A stretch of 64,000 nucleotides of DNA, from the NCBI GenBank assembly GCA_963677655.1, contig OY782088.1. One strand, given 5' to 3'. Under the pieces are notes generated by a model, which was not told the origin of the DNA, ran no database searches, and saw nothing but the letters and a program-made list of their open reading frames with translations. Origin of the DNA: Saccharicrinis sp963677655. Lineage in GTDB: Bacteria; Bacteroidota; Bacteroidia; Bacteroidales; Marinilabiliaceae. The first letter of the stretch is position 1; each line of letters opens with the position of its first letter. Positions 26,830-36,698 of the stretch are shown one piece after another. The position numbers and the translations under genes are program-made.

Positions 26830-27486
26830 TTAAGATTCAATCAAATCTTTATTACGTGAACGTTGCACCCAAATAATGATCGCAACTGTAATCAAGGCCA
26901 TTGGTGGTAAAATCATCAAACCATTATTCTGGTATCCTAAATCATAAATAAAATCAGGAATAATTTGTAATGTACCTAAACCTGGTAATGTTAATGTACC
27001 TGATCCAAATAATTCTCTGAAGAAAGCTACAATAACTAAGATAATACCATAACCTGCTGCATTACCTACACCATCTAAAGCTGACTGCCAAGGTTTGTTA
27101 CCTAAAGCAAAAGCTTCTAAACGTCCCATAATAATACAGTTGGTAATAATCAGACCTACAAACACAGATAATTGCTTACTTACTTCATATGCAAAAGCCT
27201 GCAATATCTGGTCTACAATAATTACAAGAGCTGCAACAATTACTAATTGAACAATAATTCTAATTCGTGCTGGTATTGTATTACGCAATAACGATATAAT
27301 CATATTTGCAAATACTAATACAAACATTACCGAAATAGACATCACAATTGCTGGCTCTAATTTTGCCGTAACCGCTAAAGCAGAACATATACCTAATACC
27401 TGAATAGTAATTGGGTTTTGCTTATTTAACGGGTTTGTTATCAGTTTTCGGTTTTTCGCTGAAAACAAAGGTTCTTTGTCACTCAT
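26830..27486 (-). CDS. nqrD: Na+-NQR subunit D
   Basis: A 218-residue integral membrane subunit with about six helices. ITIQVLGICSALAVTAKLEP and VGLIITNCIIMGRLEAFAL are the conserved halves, each containing the cysteine that helps bind the inter-subunit iron centre. It lies 12 bases after nqrC and 26 before nqrE. Confidence 0.96.
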   Translation of the reverse strand: MSDKEPLFSAKNRKLITNPLNKQNPITIQVLGICSALAVTAKLEPAIVMSISVMFVLVFANMIISLLRNTIPARIRIIVQLVIVAALVIIVDQILQAFAYEVSKQLSVFVGLIITNCIIMGRLEAFALGNKPWQSALDGVGNAAGYGIILVIVAFFRELFGSGTLTLPGLGTLQIIPDFIYDLGYQNNGLMILPPMALITVAIIIWVQRSRNKDLIES

Positions 27487-27497
27487 TTCTTAACCGT

Positions 27498-28193
27498 TTA
27501 ATTTTTTAAATATTTTTCGTAACCAGACAGACAGTCTTGAAGCATAGCAGAAACACCCTTACTGGTAATAGTACCTCCTGAAATGGCATCTACTGCATGA
27601 GGATTATTTTCAGTTCCTCCTCCTTTTACAACATCAATTGAAGTAAAATCTCCAGATTCACTATAAATAGTTTTACCTTTAAATGGTTCCTGGAAGAATT
27701 CTTTTGATATTTCAGCACCTAATCCAGGAGTTTCTCCTTTGTGATCAAATGTTGCTCCGAAAACAGTCTTTCTATCTTTATTTAATGAGATATATCCCCA
27801 AATTGGTCCCCATAAACCAGCACCACGTAAAGGAATAATTAATTTCTCTTCACCGTTGTCTAATTTACAGATATATAGAGGATATTTTCGATCTTTAAGA
27901 TCTTTGCGCACTTCCTTACTTAGATCTACATCAAAAGCACTACCTTCAACTTCGTTACCTTCAATGTTTAACACTTTTGTATTAGATCCAATATGTTCTT
28001 CGTATAACTTTTCTGCTGTACTTGCATCACTTGCAATTCCTACTGACTTAAGAATATCAATCTTTTTAGCCACTGCAACATTTTTGCTTTGAATTGGCTT
28101 TAACGACACTGAAATAAAAGCCAATAGCGCTGCAACTGCAATTACCATTATAGATGCGTACAGAAACGTATATGTATTTCCTTGTTTGTCCAT
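27498..28193 (-). CDS. nqrC: Na+-NQR subunit C (covalent FMN)
   Basis: A 231-residue subunit with one N-terminal membrane helix (about residues 10-30) and a periplasmic FMN domain. The FMN-linked threonine is Thr208 in D202-A-I-S-G-G-T, followed by ITSKGV. The usual signature has Ala before the Thr (SGAT); here it is Gly. KGETPGLGAEI is the typical NqrC/RnfG loop. Flavinylation needs ApbE, encoded at 19.1-20.1 kb. Confidence 0.96.
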   Translation of the reverse strand: MDKQGNTYTFLYASIMVIAVAALLAFISVSLKPIQSKNVAVAKKIDILKSVGIASDASTAEKLYEEHIGSNTKVLNIEGNEVEGSAFDVDLSKEVRKDLKDRKYPLYICKLDNGEEKLIIPLRGAGLWGPIWGYISLNKDRKTVFGATFDHKGETPGLGAEISKEFFQEPFKGKTIYSESGDFTSIDVVKGGGTENNPHAVDAISGGTITSKGVSAMLQDCLSGYEKYLKN

Positions 28194-28205
28194 TTTTCTA
28201 ATTTA

Positions 28206-29369
28206 TTAAGCGTTTACTTTTACTCGTTTTAAACGGCGTTTAATATTTTGTTGAACAATTACATGATCAATTAATGGAGCAAATGTATTCATCAATAATA
28301 TAGCTAACATTACACCTTCAGGATAAGCTGGGTTGAATACACGGATCATAATAGCAAAAACACCAATTAAGAAACCATAAATATATTTTCCTGATTCTGT
28401 ACGTGATGCAGATACTGGATCTGTAGCCATAAATACAGCACCAAAAGCAAATCCACCAAGGCATAGCTGTTGAATTGCATCAACATTCATTGCATCTGTA
28501 GTACCAATTGCATTAAATCCTAATGCCATTAAGTAACCACCTGCAAATACGCTTACCATAACTTTCCAGCTTGCAATACCTGTAGCTAATAAAATTACAG
28601 CACCTATTAAAATAGCTAATGTACTTGTTTCACCAATTGATCCCGGGATTGTACCAATGAAACTTTGTAATGTACTTGGAAGTAAATCTAGTTTCCCTGT
28701 GATTACATTTCCAAGAGGAGTTGCTCCTGAAAATCCATCAACAATACCTTCTCCTTTAGATAGACCAGAAACCCAAATTAAGTCCCCAGACATTTTTGAA
28801 GGATAGGCAAAAAACAAGAAAGCCCTTGCTACTAAAGCAGGGTTCCAAATATTCATTCCGGTACCACCAAAAACTTCTTTACCAATTACAACAGCAAAAG
28901 CTGTTGCCACTGCAACCATCCACAATGGTACATCAGCAGGTAATACTAGTGGAATTAACATACCTGATACAAGAAATCCCTCGGCCACTTCGTGACCTTT
29001 CATTTGAGCAAACATAAACTCAATGCCGAGACCTACTACATAAGATACCACAACTATAGGAAGTACTTTTAAAGCACCAAATCCTATCATTTGCCAAAAA
29101 TCAGCATCTGCCTGACCTAATGATAAGAAATGTTGGTATCCTGTATTCCAAATACCAAACAACAAAGCAGGAAGTAAAGCTAATACCACAACCGACATTG
29201 TTCTTTTTGAATCAATGGCATCGTGAATATGAACTCCTGTTTTTGATGTTGTCTTTGGAGTAAATAAAAAGGTCTCAAAAGCATCAAATGATGAGTGCAA
29301 TTTTTCAAACTTTCCACCTTTTTCAAAGTTGGGTTTGATTTTATCCAAATATTGTCTTAATGCTTTCAA
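28206..29369 (-). CDS. nqrB: Na+-NQR subunit B (covalent FMN)
   Basis: A 387-residue integral membrane subunit, homologous to RnfD, forming part of the ion and electron path. Thr217 in DGFSGATPLG is the standard FMN attachment residue. FGGTGMNIWNPALVARAFLF and ATDPVSASRTESGKYIYGFL are conserved segments. About eight to ten hydrophobic helices are visible. It is 39 bases from nqrA and 12 from nqrC. Confidence 0.97.
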   Translation of the reverse strand: MKALRQYLDKIKPNFEKGGKFEKLHSSFDAFETFLFTPKTTSKTGVHIHDAIDSKRTMSVVVLALLPALLFGIWNTGYQHFLSLGQADADFWQMIGFGALKVLPIVVVSYVVGLGIEFMFAQMKGHEVAEGFLVSGMLIPLVLPADVPLWMVAVATAFAVVIGKEVFGGTGMNIWNPALVARAFLFFAYPSKMSGDLIWVSGLSKGEGIVDGFSGATPLGNVITGKLDLLPSTLQSFIGTIPGSIGETSTLAILIGAVILLATGIASWKVMVSVFAGGYLMALGFNAIGTTDAMNVDAIQQLCLGGFAFGAVFMATDPVSASRTESGKYIYGFLIGVFAIMIRVFNPAYPEGVMLAILLMNTFAPLIDHVIVQQNIKRRLKRVKVNA

Positions 29370-29408
29370 TTTATTATATTTTTAATATTTACTAATTGAT
29401 TAAACGGA

Positions 29409-30758
29409 TTAGCTCATCTCTTTAATCATTACATCAATACCTTGACGAAGAATGTTTTGAACTTCAAGTTTTGATGTACATACAAATTCACAAAGTGCCA
29501 AATCTTCTTCTGCCACTTCATAAATTCCAAGCTGTTCCATTTTGTCGATATCTTCTGTAATGATAGCTTTAACTAAATGCTCAGGTAAAATATCCATAGG
29601 CAATACTTTATCATACTGACCAGACATGATAATAGCTCTAGGACCACCGTTTATATTAGCATTTAAAGCGTATTCTTTTTTAGGAGTTAACCATGAGAAG
29701 AAAGATTTAGAAACACTAAATTTCTTTAATCCAGGTGCAGCCCATCCCATAAATTCATAATCATCACCTTCAGGGATAACTGTAATTTGAGAATGATAAC
29801 TTCCTAAATAACCATCTTTACCAATTTTATCACCAGTTAGTACATTACCACTGATATAACGAAGACTTCCTTCCTCAACATTATTTTCAACATAAGATTT
29901 AATGCTAGCACCAACCTTAGTTTTTATATAACTTTTGTTTTTAACTTCAGAACCAGTTACAGCGATAATTCTTGACGCATCATAAATTCCATTAAGAACT
30001 AATTTTCCGATTGAAATTACTTCTTGTGGTTGGATAGTCCAATAAACATCTCCTTTATTGATTGGAGAAACATGATGAATTTGAATTCCTACATTTCCTA
30101 CTGGGTGTGGACCCGAGAAAGTGTGAATTTTAGCACCCTTAAGAGACATAAATACTTTTGATGCAGATTCATTGTTTACACCAATATGAATCCCACCATC
30201 AGTAAGTTTGTTTAATGCATCTACACCTGCTTGAAATTCTTTCTCTAACCCTGATACGATAAAATCATAATCTGGAGCTAATGGAGAAGAATCAAATGCA
30301 GAGATAAAGATTGCCTTTGGTGTATCAGCCGGATTTGCCACCACGTTGTATGGACGTTGGCGAACAAATGGCCATAAACCTGCAGCCTGAAGTTTTTCAA
30401 CTACTTCTTCTTTGGTTGCACTTGAAACATCAATTTTTCCAAAATCTTCAGCTTCATTCTGGTTATCACTTTTAACCACTACCTCTAATATTCGTCTTCG
30501 CTCTCCTCGGTTAACAACCTGAACTTCTCCACTTACCGGAGAAACAAACTTAATGTCGGTACGATATTTGTCAAAAAACAATACCGAACCGGCCTTAACT
30601 TTATCACCAGGCTTAACAGTCAACTTAGGAACCAACCCAGGGAAATCCGCTGGCTTGATAGCAAAGAGTTCTGGCATATCGGCGCTACCGAAAACTTTTT
30701 CCGCTTTGCCCTTTAACCGAATATCAAGACCTCTTTTTATTTTGATTACGTCTGACAT
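29409..30758 (-). CDS. nqrA: Na+-NQR subunit A
   Basis: The 449-residue cytoplasmic subunit and first gene of nqrABCDEF, associated with ubiquinone binding. The N-terminus IKIKRGLDIRLKGKAE and the block SPVSGEVQVVNRGERRRIL, resembling a barrel-sandwich fold, are typical, as is FSGPHPVGNVGIQIHHVSPI (NqrA core). Length is normal. A minus-strand TATTTTTG box lies 33 bases before the ATG. Confidence 0.96.
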   Translation of the reverse strand: MSDVIKIKRGLDIRLKGKAEKVFGSADMPELFAIKPADFPGLVPKLTVKPGDKVKAGSVLFFDKYRTDIKFVSPVSGEVQVVNRGERRRILEVVVKSDNQNEAEDFGKIDVSSATKEEVVEKLQAAGLWPFVRQRPYNVVANPADTPKAIFISAFDSSPLAPDYDFIVSGLEKEFQAGVDALNKLTDGGIHIGVNNESASKVFMSLKGAKIHTFSGPHPVGNVGIQIHHVSPINKGDVYWTIQPQEVISIGKLVLNGIYDASRIIAVTGSEVKNKSYIKTKVGASIKSYVENNVEEGSLRYISGNVLTGDKIGKDGYLGSYHSQITVIPEGDDYEFMGWAAPGLKKFSVSKSFFSWLTPKKEYALNANINGGPRAIIMSGQYDKVLPMDILPEHLVKAIITEDIDKMEQLGIYEVAEEDLALCEFVCTSKLEVQNILRQGIDVMIKEMS

Positions 30759-30790
30759 GTTTGATAAAAAGTTTTTAAAAAATTTTTGTG

Positions 30791-30798
30791 CAAAAATA
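30791..30798 (-). promoter_or_regulatory. candidate -7 box of the nqr operon
   Basis: TATTTTTG on the minus strand matches TAnnTTTG, 33 bases before nqrA. No perfect -33 element is visible. Confidence 0.45.
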
Positions 30799-30919
30799 CA
30801 ATAAATTATAACTAAACCTTACGATTAGGCAGCTAATAAAGAAAAAAATCGTTAAATAATAATTAATTGACTGCTAAGGCTTATATATATTAATTAAATT
30901 CGCATAAAATCTGAGCAAC

Positions 30920-32185
30920 ATGTTTAACATTTACACAAATTCTCTTTTACTTTTTTTATTTATTGCACAATTAATAAATGCTCAACAATACGAGAATAAG
31001 ATATATAGCAACACTATAAAAACAGTAATGTGCCATAAAGAAGGATGGCCATTATCTAACCCTATTATCTCACTAAATTCAGATAACAGTATTGAACTAA
31101 CGTTTGATGATTTAGTAGGAGATTCAAAAAACTATTACTATTCAATAATCCATTGCGACAGAAACTGGGAACCTTCAAACATCACTGAGCAAGAATATAT
31201 GACCGGAATAAACCAAAATCCGATTCTGGATTTTCAATATTCATTTAATACTACGATTGACTACGTTCATTACACATTAAAAATACCGAATGAGGATATC
31301 AGTTTAAACTATAGTGGTAATTATATTATAAAAGTATATGAAGATGTTAATTCAGACGAACCTGTATTCATACAAAAATTTATGATTGTAGAACAGCGAG
31401 TTCAGGTTGATGCAGAAATCAGATATGCTATGAATACAGCAGTATTAAGAGAGCAACAAGATATTAATTTTACTATCTACACCAATAATTTCAATATATC
31501 GAATCCTCTCGAAGAGATAAAAGTAAACATATATCAAAATCACAGATTAGATAATGCCATCACTGATATTAAACCTCAATTTATAAAACCGGATCAACTT
31601 ATATACAATTATAATAGAGAACTTGTTTTTGAAGGAGGCAATGAATTTAGATGGTTAGATTTAAGAACCTATGACTTTAAGGTTGAAGGAATCTATGATA
31701 TTCAGTTTCATGATCCATTTTATCATTTAGATTTAAATCCAAGTTCTCCTCGAAACAACAAAAGTTACTTCTTTCAAAATGATTTCAATGGACAATATGT
31801 AATCGAAACAAGAGAAAACAGAGACCCTGAAACTGAAGCTGAATATGTCATGGTTCATTTTTACTTTCCCAGGTCAGAACCTTTTGCAGGAGGAAATATA
31901 TATATCCTGGGAGGCTTAACCAACTGGAAACTTAATGATAGTAATATGATGCGATACAATCAAGACTTTAAACGTTACGAAAAGACACTATTATTAAAAC
32001 AGGGGTTTTATAATTATTTATACGCTTTTAAAACCAAACAAACAGATAAAGCCACTATTGGTTTCATTGAAGGCTCATATAGTCAGACAGAAAATGATTA
32101 CCTGTTTTTAGTATACTATCGAAATATCAGCGATAATTATGACAGACTTATTGGTGTCGCACAAGAAAATTCAGTAAAACCATAG
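30920..32185 (+). CDS. T9SS plug-domain (DUF5103) protein
   Basis: A 421-residue exported protein with a signal peptide ending near residue 22 (LINAQ). The pattern matches the DUF5103 family, now linked to the plug that seals the T9SS SprA channel: SNPIISLNSDNSIELTFDDL, then YYYSIIHCDRNWEPS, a middle domain with VQVDAEIRYAMNTA, and a late FYFPRSEPFAGGNIYILGG segment like a carbohydrate-binding Ig fold (split here by features). It diverges from nqrA. The plug role comes from family knowledge; nothing local tests it. Confidence 0.85.
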   Translation: MFNIYTNSLLLFLFIAQLINAQQYENKIYSNTIKTVMCHKEGWPLSNPIISLNSDNSIELTFDDLVGDSKNYYYSIIHCDRNWEPSNITEQEYMTGINQNPILDFQYSFNTTIDYVHYTLKIPNEDISLNYSGNYIIKVYEDVNSDEPVFIQKFMIVEQRVQVDAEIRYAMNTAVLREQQDINFTIYTNNFNISNPLEEIKVNIYQNHRLDNAITDIKPQFIKPDQLIYNYNRELVFEGGNEFRWLDLRTYDFKVEGIYDIQFHDPFYHLDLNPSSPRNNKSYFFQNDFNGQYVIETRENRDPETEAEYVMVHFYFPRSEPFAGGNIYILGGLTNWKLNDSNMMRYNQDFKRYEKTLLLKQGFYNYLYAFKTKQTDKATIGFIEGSYSQTENDYLFLVYYRNISDNYDRLIGVAQENSVKP

Positions 32186-32197
32186 CATAAAAATAAC

Positions 32198-32254
32198 AAA
32201 GCTATTTACATTGGTATCATTGAATGTAAATTCAAACCCAATACAAATAGCTTT
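32198..32254. terminator. convergent hairpin between the plug and TonB-C-like genes
   Basis: AAAGCTATTT-AC-ATTGG (32198-32214) pairs with CCAAT-AC-AAATAGCTTT (32238-32254), a 15-bp stem with one two-base mismatch. It lies between convergent genes and may serve both. Confidence 0.6.
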
Positions 32255-32325
32255 ATCTAATTAATTTCAGACATCTCAATTACCTTTTACTTTTACAAAA
32301 TACTAACCAATTTTTAAAAATATTT

Positions 32326-33063
32326 TTATTCTGATAATATAAATGCTAATTCTTCATAACCTTTTAAAAGTTTAATCTGGCTAAAATATGGACTTTCCAT
32401 ATCAATTCCACCAAGATCTCTTAATCTAATCCAATCCTGACGAGCACCATTTGTATCACCAATTTCATAACGACAAAGTCCTCTCATCATCAAAGCACTT
32501 TTTTCATAAGGTGCAAATTGAACAGCATTATCAAATTTTCTTAAAGCTCTTTTTGCATGTCCTTTTACGAATAACTGCTTACTACCTTTTTTATAGAAAC
32601 TAGTAGCATAGGCCTTAAAGCTTTTTATATAAGCCACTCCATCAGATTCTCCAGTTTTAATTTGCATTGCTACTTCTTTTTCCATAGCAATAGGTTCTCC
32701 ATCGTTAGTTCCAGGTTTCCACAAACCTTCTGTTGTTTTTATTAATTCAATAACATATTCGTCAACTTCAGGAGCAACACTATTCATAACTTCAAAATTA
32801 GTTAACTTTCCTTTTTCTGTTACGGTAAACTGAATTACTTCTACTCCTTGGTAGGCTAATTTCCATTCATCAGGATACTCAAATTTTTCTGTTAAGTATT
32901 CTAATAAAGTGCTAGAACTTTCCTGAACAACTTGTACTACCTGTTCAGTTTTTATAAACATGGGAGGTGTAACATTAACCTGTTTTAACTCACGTTTAAT
33001 TTCTTGTCCTGATGCTAAGATTGGGAAAACCATGCATAACAGGATGAAAATAAATTTTTTCAT
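32326..33063 (-). CDS. exported TonB-C-like plus TPR protein
   Basis: The preferred start at 33063 gives 245 residues with a clean signal peptide (MKKFIFILLC...ASGQ) and an AAGGAAATC ribosome site; an earlier in-frame ATG at 33093 adds ten unlikely residues. Residues about 50-130 look like a TonB C-terminal domain (VEVIQFTVTEKGKLTNFEVMN, then WKPGTNDGEP) as found in Bacteroidota proteins outside true TonB. A TPR-like tail follows (ALRKFDNAVQFAPYEKSALM, MRGLCRYEIGD). There is no membrane anchor, so it is probably periplasmic, perhaps binding another envelope protein. A TATTTTTG box (minus strand) lies at 33134-33141. Confidence 0.75.
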   Translation of the reverse strand: MKKFIFILLCMVFPILASGQEIKRELKQVNVTPPMFIKTEQVVQVVQESSSTLLEYLTEKFEYPDEWKLAYQGVEVIQFTVTEKGKLTNFEVMNSVAPEVDEYVIELIKTTEGLWKPGTNDGEPIAMEKEVAMQIKTGESDGVAYIKSFKAYATSFYKKGSKQLFVKGHAKRALRKFDNAVQFAPYEKSALMMRGLCRYEIGDTNGARQDWIRLRDLGGIDMESPYFSQIKLLKGYEELAFILSE

Positions 33064-33308
33064 GATTTCCTTTTTATTTAAATAGTTCAACAATTAACTA
33101 TTGATTAATCAACAATGTAAAATTACTGAAGCACAAAAATAAGTGGTAGTAACTAAATAGCATATTGTTTAAAATATGTTGTCAAGAATTACAAATTCAA
33201 GAATTTTTGATTGTAAATAAATTGCATAAAAATATCTTTAAATACGTATCCAACTGATTATCTAACCATTATGGACTACATTTAATTTCAACAAATAATC
33301 TAGTTATT

Positions 33309-35222
33309 TTAATAAGTTTGATTCATTTTTTTCATCAAAGCTTTAAATTTTGGTTCTGAACGTAATGATTCATATGCTACATTATAACAAACCCTATGAA
33401 CAGGGCCCGGATTTTTTAAATATGATTTTTCAAGACATTCTATAGCCTGATTTTTTTCTCCAATTAGAGTATACCATTCAGCAAGCTGTAATTCTTGATG
33501 TACATTTATGGAGTCATATTTGTTATTTTGAGTTTCATCAATTATAAGTTGAATTATTCCTTTTATTTTTGAATTTGCATATATTGAATCCAAATATTGT
33601 GGAGCGAAATATTGATTATTTTCTTCATTAAATTTTTTATACATTTTAAATGCTATTAAATCATTATGTTGTTGAAGATAAATTTCAAAACTCCTATGTA
33701 AGTATTGCTTTTTTTTATGATCTAAACTATATAGCTTGAGTGATTCATTCAAAGCATTTTCAAAATCTCCAACTTGCAAATAAAAAAAATAACTTAACCA
33801 TATAATTCCTCTATTAGTAGGATTAAGAAAGTGTGCCTTATTTATATACTTGCGTGCTTCTTCTTTATTACTAGTTACATCTAAGAATTCCGCATAGATT
33901 TTATTAGCTCTATCGTAACCCGAACTTAATTCCATTGCTAACTTAAGATGTTTTTCAGCTTGTTCGTAATCACTATCAAAAAAGGTTGCCAGTCCACCAT
34001 ATGTAACATGAGCCTCTGCAAGATTAGGATCAATTAACAATGCTTTATCCAAATAACTCCTGCACTTACTAATCCCTTCACTTACGGGATAAAAACCATT
34101 CCATGTACCTGTTAGGTATGAATCTGCTAGTCCTGCATATGCTAAAGAATAATTTGAGTCTATTTTTAATGCTTGATTATATAACTCAATGCTTTTATCA
34201 AATCCATCTGCTGTTCGTAAACGATAATAAAAACGTCCTTCCAAATATAAAAGATAGGCTTTTTCATCATGCGTATACTGTTTTTCAAACATCGGAAATT
34301 CTTCCATCTGCAATGGAGAAAGTAAATTTTGCACAATATTTTTAGAAACATCTGAAACAAAAACAAAAATACTAGCCAGATCATGATCGTACTGATCAGA
34401 CCATACAATATTAGCTTTTGAATCAATTAAATGCACATAAATTCTAATCCTCTCTCCTTGTTTTAACATACTACCTTCCAATATGTAAGCTACATTCAGG
34501 TCTTTTGCTATTTTAGGAATGGTTTTATTTTCTATTGCATAATTATCAGTTGCAATATTGGACTTTACGACCAAATCACTTATGTGCGATAACCTATTTT
34601 GAATATCATACATTATTCCATTAGCTAAATATTGCTCTTTTCCATCATCATAAAGAATTTTTAATGGCAGTATCGCAATTGATTTATCATCAACAATAGA
34701 AATTCGTTTCTCATCCTTAATATAATACATTACAAAAGATGCAATCAGCAACAAAAGAACAACAAGTATAAAATTGTTGAATTTATAAACTTTATTATTT
34801 TTTAAACTTACACTTTTATGTTCTGGATTGTTAATCAATATTGAATCTGGTATTTCAATATCTTTTTTACTTTTTCCATCCCCAACTAATTGTTTTTTAT
34901 ATTCTCCTGGTGGATATCCAAAATAATCACGAAAGCATTTATTAAAATAAGAAGAACTTGAAAATCCAACCTTAAAGGCAACTTCAGAAATAGTGATATT
35001 TTCATGCATTAATAATTCTTCGGCCTTTTTTAACCTTAAGATTTTAATAAACTGACTTGCTGACTGGTCATTAATTGCTCTTAACTTTCTATGTAACTGT
35101 GAGTGACTTATTTCTAACTTTTCTGCCAATTCATTAACTCCAAAATTTTCATCTGAAAGGTTAGAATTAACAATTTCTGTCAACCTATTAATAAAATCAA
35201 TATCTTTATTTGTAGTTTGCAC
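33309..35222 (-). CDS. membrane-anchored AraC-type regulator with TPR sensor
   Basis: A 637-residue protein. Residues about 8-110 form an AraC/XylS DNA-binding domain (ELAEKLEISHSQLHRKL and ISEVAFKVGFSSSSYFNKCF). One transmembrane helix spans about 151-168. Beyond it is a FlgO/HilA-like segment (SIAILPLK, ANGIMYDIQNRLSHI, AYILEGSML) and then TPRs from about 320 to the end (YSLAYAGLADSYL, AEAHVTYGGLA). The DNA-binding end should be cytoplasmic and the TPR end periplasmic, so it can couple an envelope signal directly to transcription. Target genes are unknown. Confidence 0.85.
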   Translation of the reverse strand: MQTTNKDIDFINRLTEIVNSNLSDENFGVNELAEKLEISHSQLHRKLRAINDQSASQFIKILRLKKAEELLMHENITISEVAFKVGFSSSSYFNKCFRDYFGYPPGEYKKQLVGDGKSKKDIEIPDSILINNPEHKSVSLKNNKVYKFNNFILVVLLLLIASFVMYYIKDEKRISIVDDKSIAILPLKILYDDGKEQYLANGIMYDIQNRLSHISDLVVKSNIATDNYAIENKTIPKIAKDLNVAYILEGSMLKQGERIRIYVHLIDSKANIVWSDQYDHDLASIFVFVSDVSKNIVQNLLSPLQMEEFPMFEKQYTHDEKAYLLYLEGRFYYRLRTADGFDKSIELYNQALKIDSNYSLAYAGLADSYLTGTWNGFYPVSEGISKCRSYLDKALLIDPNLAEAHVTYGGLATFFDSDYEQAEKHLKLAMELSSGYDRANKIYAEFLDVTSNKEEARKYINKAHFLNPTNRGIIWLSYFFYLQVGDFENALNESLKLYSLDHKKKQYLHRSFEIYLQQHNDLIAFKMYKKFNEENNQYFAPQYLDSIYANSKIKGIIQLIIDETQNNKYDSINVHQELQLAEWYTLIGEKNQAIECLEKSYLKNPGPVHRVCYNVAYESLRSEPKFKALMKKMNQTY

Positions 35223-35409
35223 ATATTAAAAATTAGCATTACAATTAAAGTTACGATAAATTGAATCGGACATCAATAGGCAAAAAGTCTGAAAATACAG
35301 GGAGGTAGTATACCATTTTCTATAATTGTTATAATCTAAACCTATAAAAAAAGCCCCGAGCACAATTACCCGAAGCTTTCAACACAACACTCACAAATTT
35401 ATATTTATT

Positions 35410-36135
35410 CTATTCGAAAATAATTTCATTAACAGTACTATATTTTACCTCTAAATTTAGTTTTGTATTATTATCTATAATTATTTTATCTATTATTTTA
35501 GCAAACTCTTCGTAGTTTTCCTTATCTACAGAAACCATTCCATTCAAATATGGAACTAACCTTCCATTTATTATTTTTATCGCTTTTTTATTCAAACTAG
35601 AAGCTGACTCAAAATTAAACCCTAATAATTTATCCTTGTCAATATTTAAATAAGAAGATTCAAAATCACTCTGAGTTTTCTTTATTTTATTAATAGCATC
35701 AACCACACCTGATAATAATATTTCATAAATAATAAACTCAGGCTTACTCAATTCCATTAATATTGCGTTTATTATTGAAGTCTTCACTCCATAACTTTTA
35801 GTAAAAATACCAAGTCCGTGACGATTAAAAATATCTAAAATTATCCCTGCTGCGTTACGTGTATTTTTTTGAGGATGATATAAAAATCCTTGAATTAAAT
35901 AATAAAAATCACGAATTGCATTATCCCTAAACAGATCTTTATCTTCAAGCAAAGAATCTCCATTTAACAGCTCAACGACATCACTAAGTGTAGACGCAAT
36001 TGATTTCAATTTTATTATAATTGACCTTAAATGTACATCTCTTTTATTATTATAATTTTCATACGCATTTATAATGCGAGTACATACCCCATTTATTTCT
36101 GTAGTACGACTATGAACAATAATTTTGGAGATCAT
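35410..36135 (-). CDS. hypothetical helical protein, DUF6261-like
   Basis: A 241-residue protein with no signal peptide or membrane helix; it appears all-helical and cytoplasmic. Its overall pattern (a start with a TEINGVCTRII segment, a middle FYYLIQGFLYHPQKNTRNAA, a late NGMVSVDKENYEEFAKIID) resembles DUF6261 proteins frequent in Bacteroidota, whose function is unknown. This family call is from memory and uncertain. It stands alone, with long AT-rich flanks. Confidence 0.55.
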   Translation of the reverse strand: MISKIIVHSRTTEINGVCTRIINAYENYNNKRDVHLRSIIIKLKSIASTLSDVVELLNGDSLLEDKDLFRDNAIRDFYYLIQGFLYHPQKNTRNAAGIILDIFNRHGLGIFTKSYGVKTSIINAILMELSKPEFIIYEILLSGVVDAINKIKKTQSDFESSYLNIDKDKLLGFNFESASSLNKKAIKIINGRLVPYLNGMVSVDKENYEEFAKIIDKIIIDNNTKLNLEVKYSTVNEIIFE

Positions 36136-36698
36136 AGGTTAAAGATTAGTTTGAAACGAATTTAAATATAATTCTAAAAAATGAATCGTAAAACTAATAA
36201 ATATCTTCACTTTAACAAAATATTATTAATAATTAAAATTATAATTCATTTAAAACTCATCTATTTTTCACATATAAATTAATCTTTAAAGCGATTTTCA
36301 TTCATATTCCAATAACAAAAACAAAACACTGCCGGTTTACAAATAAATATATCACATTACATAACTGATCTTTAAAACCAATCAACGCAAACTAAATATT
36401 TTTTAGCCAAACTAATTTTTCTTTTTTCTAAGAAGGATTGAAAAAAATTTTAGAACTAAAATATACCTTATAACAAACATATTATTATGTTAATATGTAA
36501 ATAATTTAAAATACGTATAAAAATAGCTTTATAAAACATTAAAAACTGAATTACGAACATAAACTTCTATCATAAAACTGATCAGAATCATAATTATACA
36601 TTGACATAATTCATTTAAATCCTTTTTTAACAGTTGTAAATTTGTTTAGTGAAATTGCAGATAATGCACCCAAAAACAAAACATTAAAAACTTGAATT
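36136..36698. other. long AT-rich divergent intergenic region before pruA
   Basis: About 563 bases, strongly AT-rich, with no believable gene. A TAAATTTG sequence at 36637-36644 fits the -7 consensus, 55 bases before the pruA ATG, but lacks a -33 partner. The length suggests regulatory DNA or a long leader for pruA. Confidence 0.4.

Noticed and set aside
35340..35380. Possible terminator with AAGCCCCGAG and GAAGCTTT near the AraC-type gene
   Set aside because: The arms pair for only about five bases and no good T run follows on either strand.
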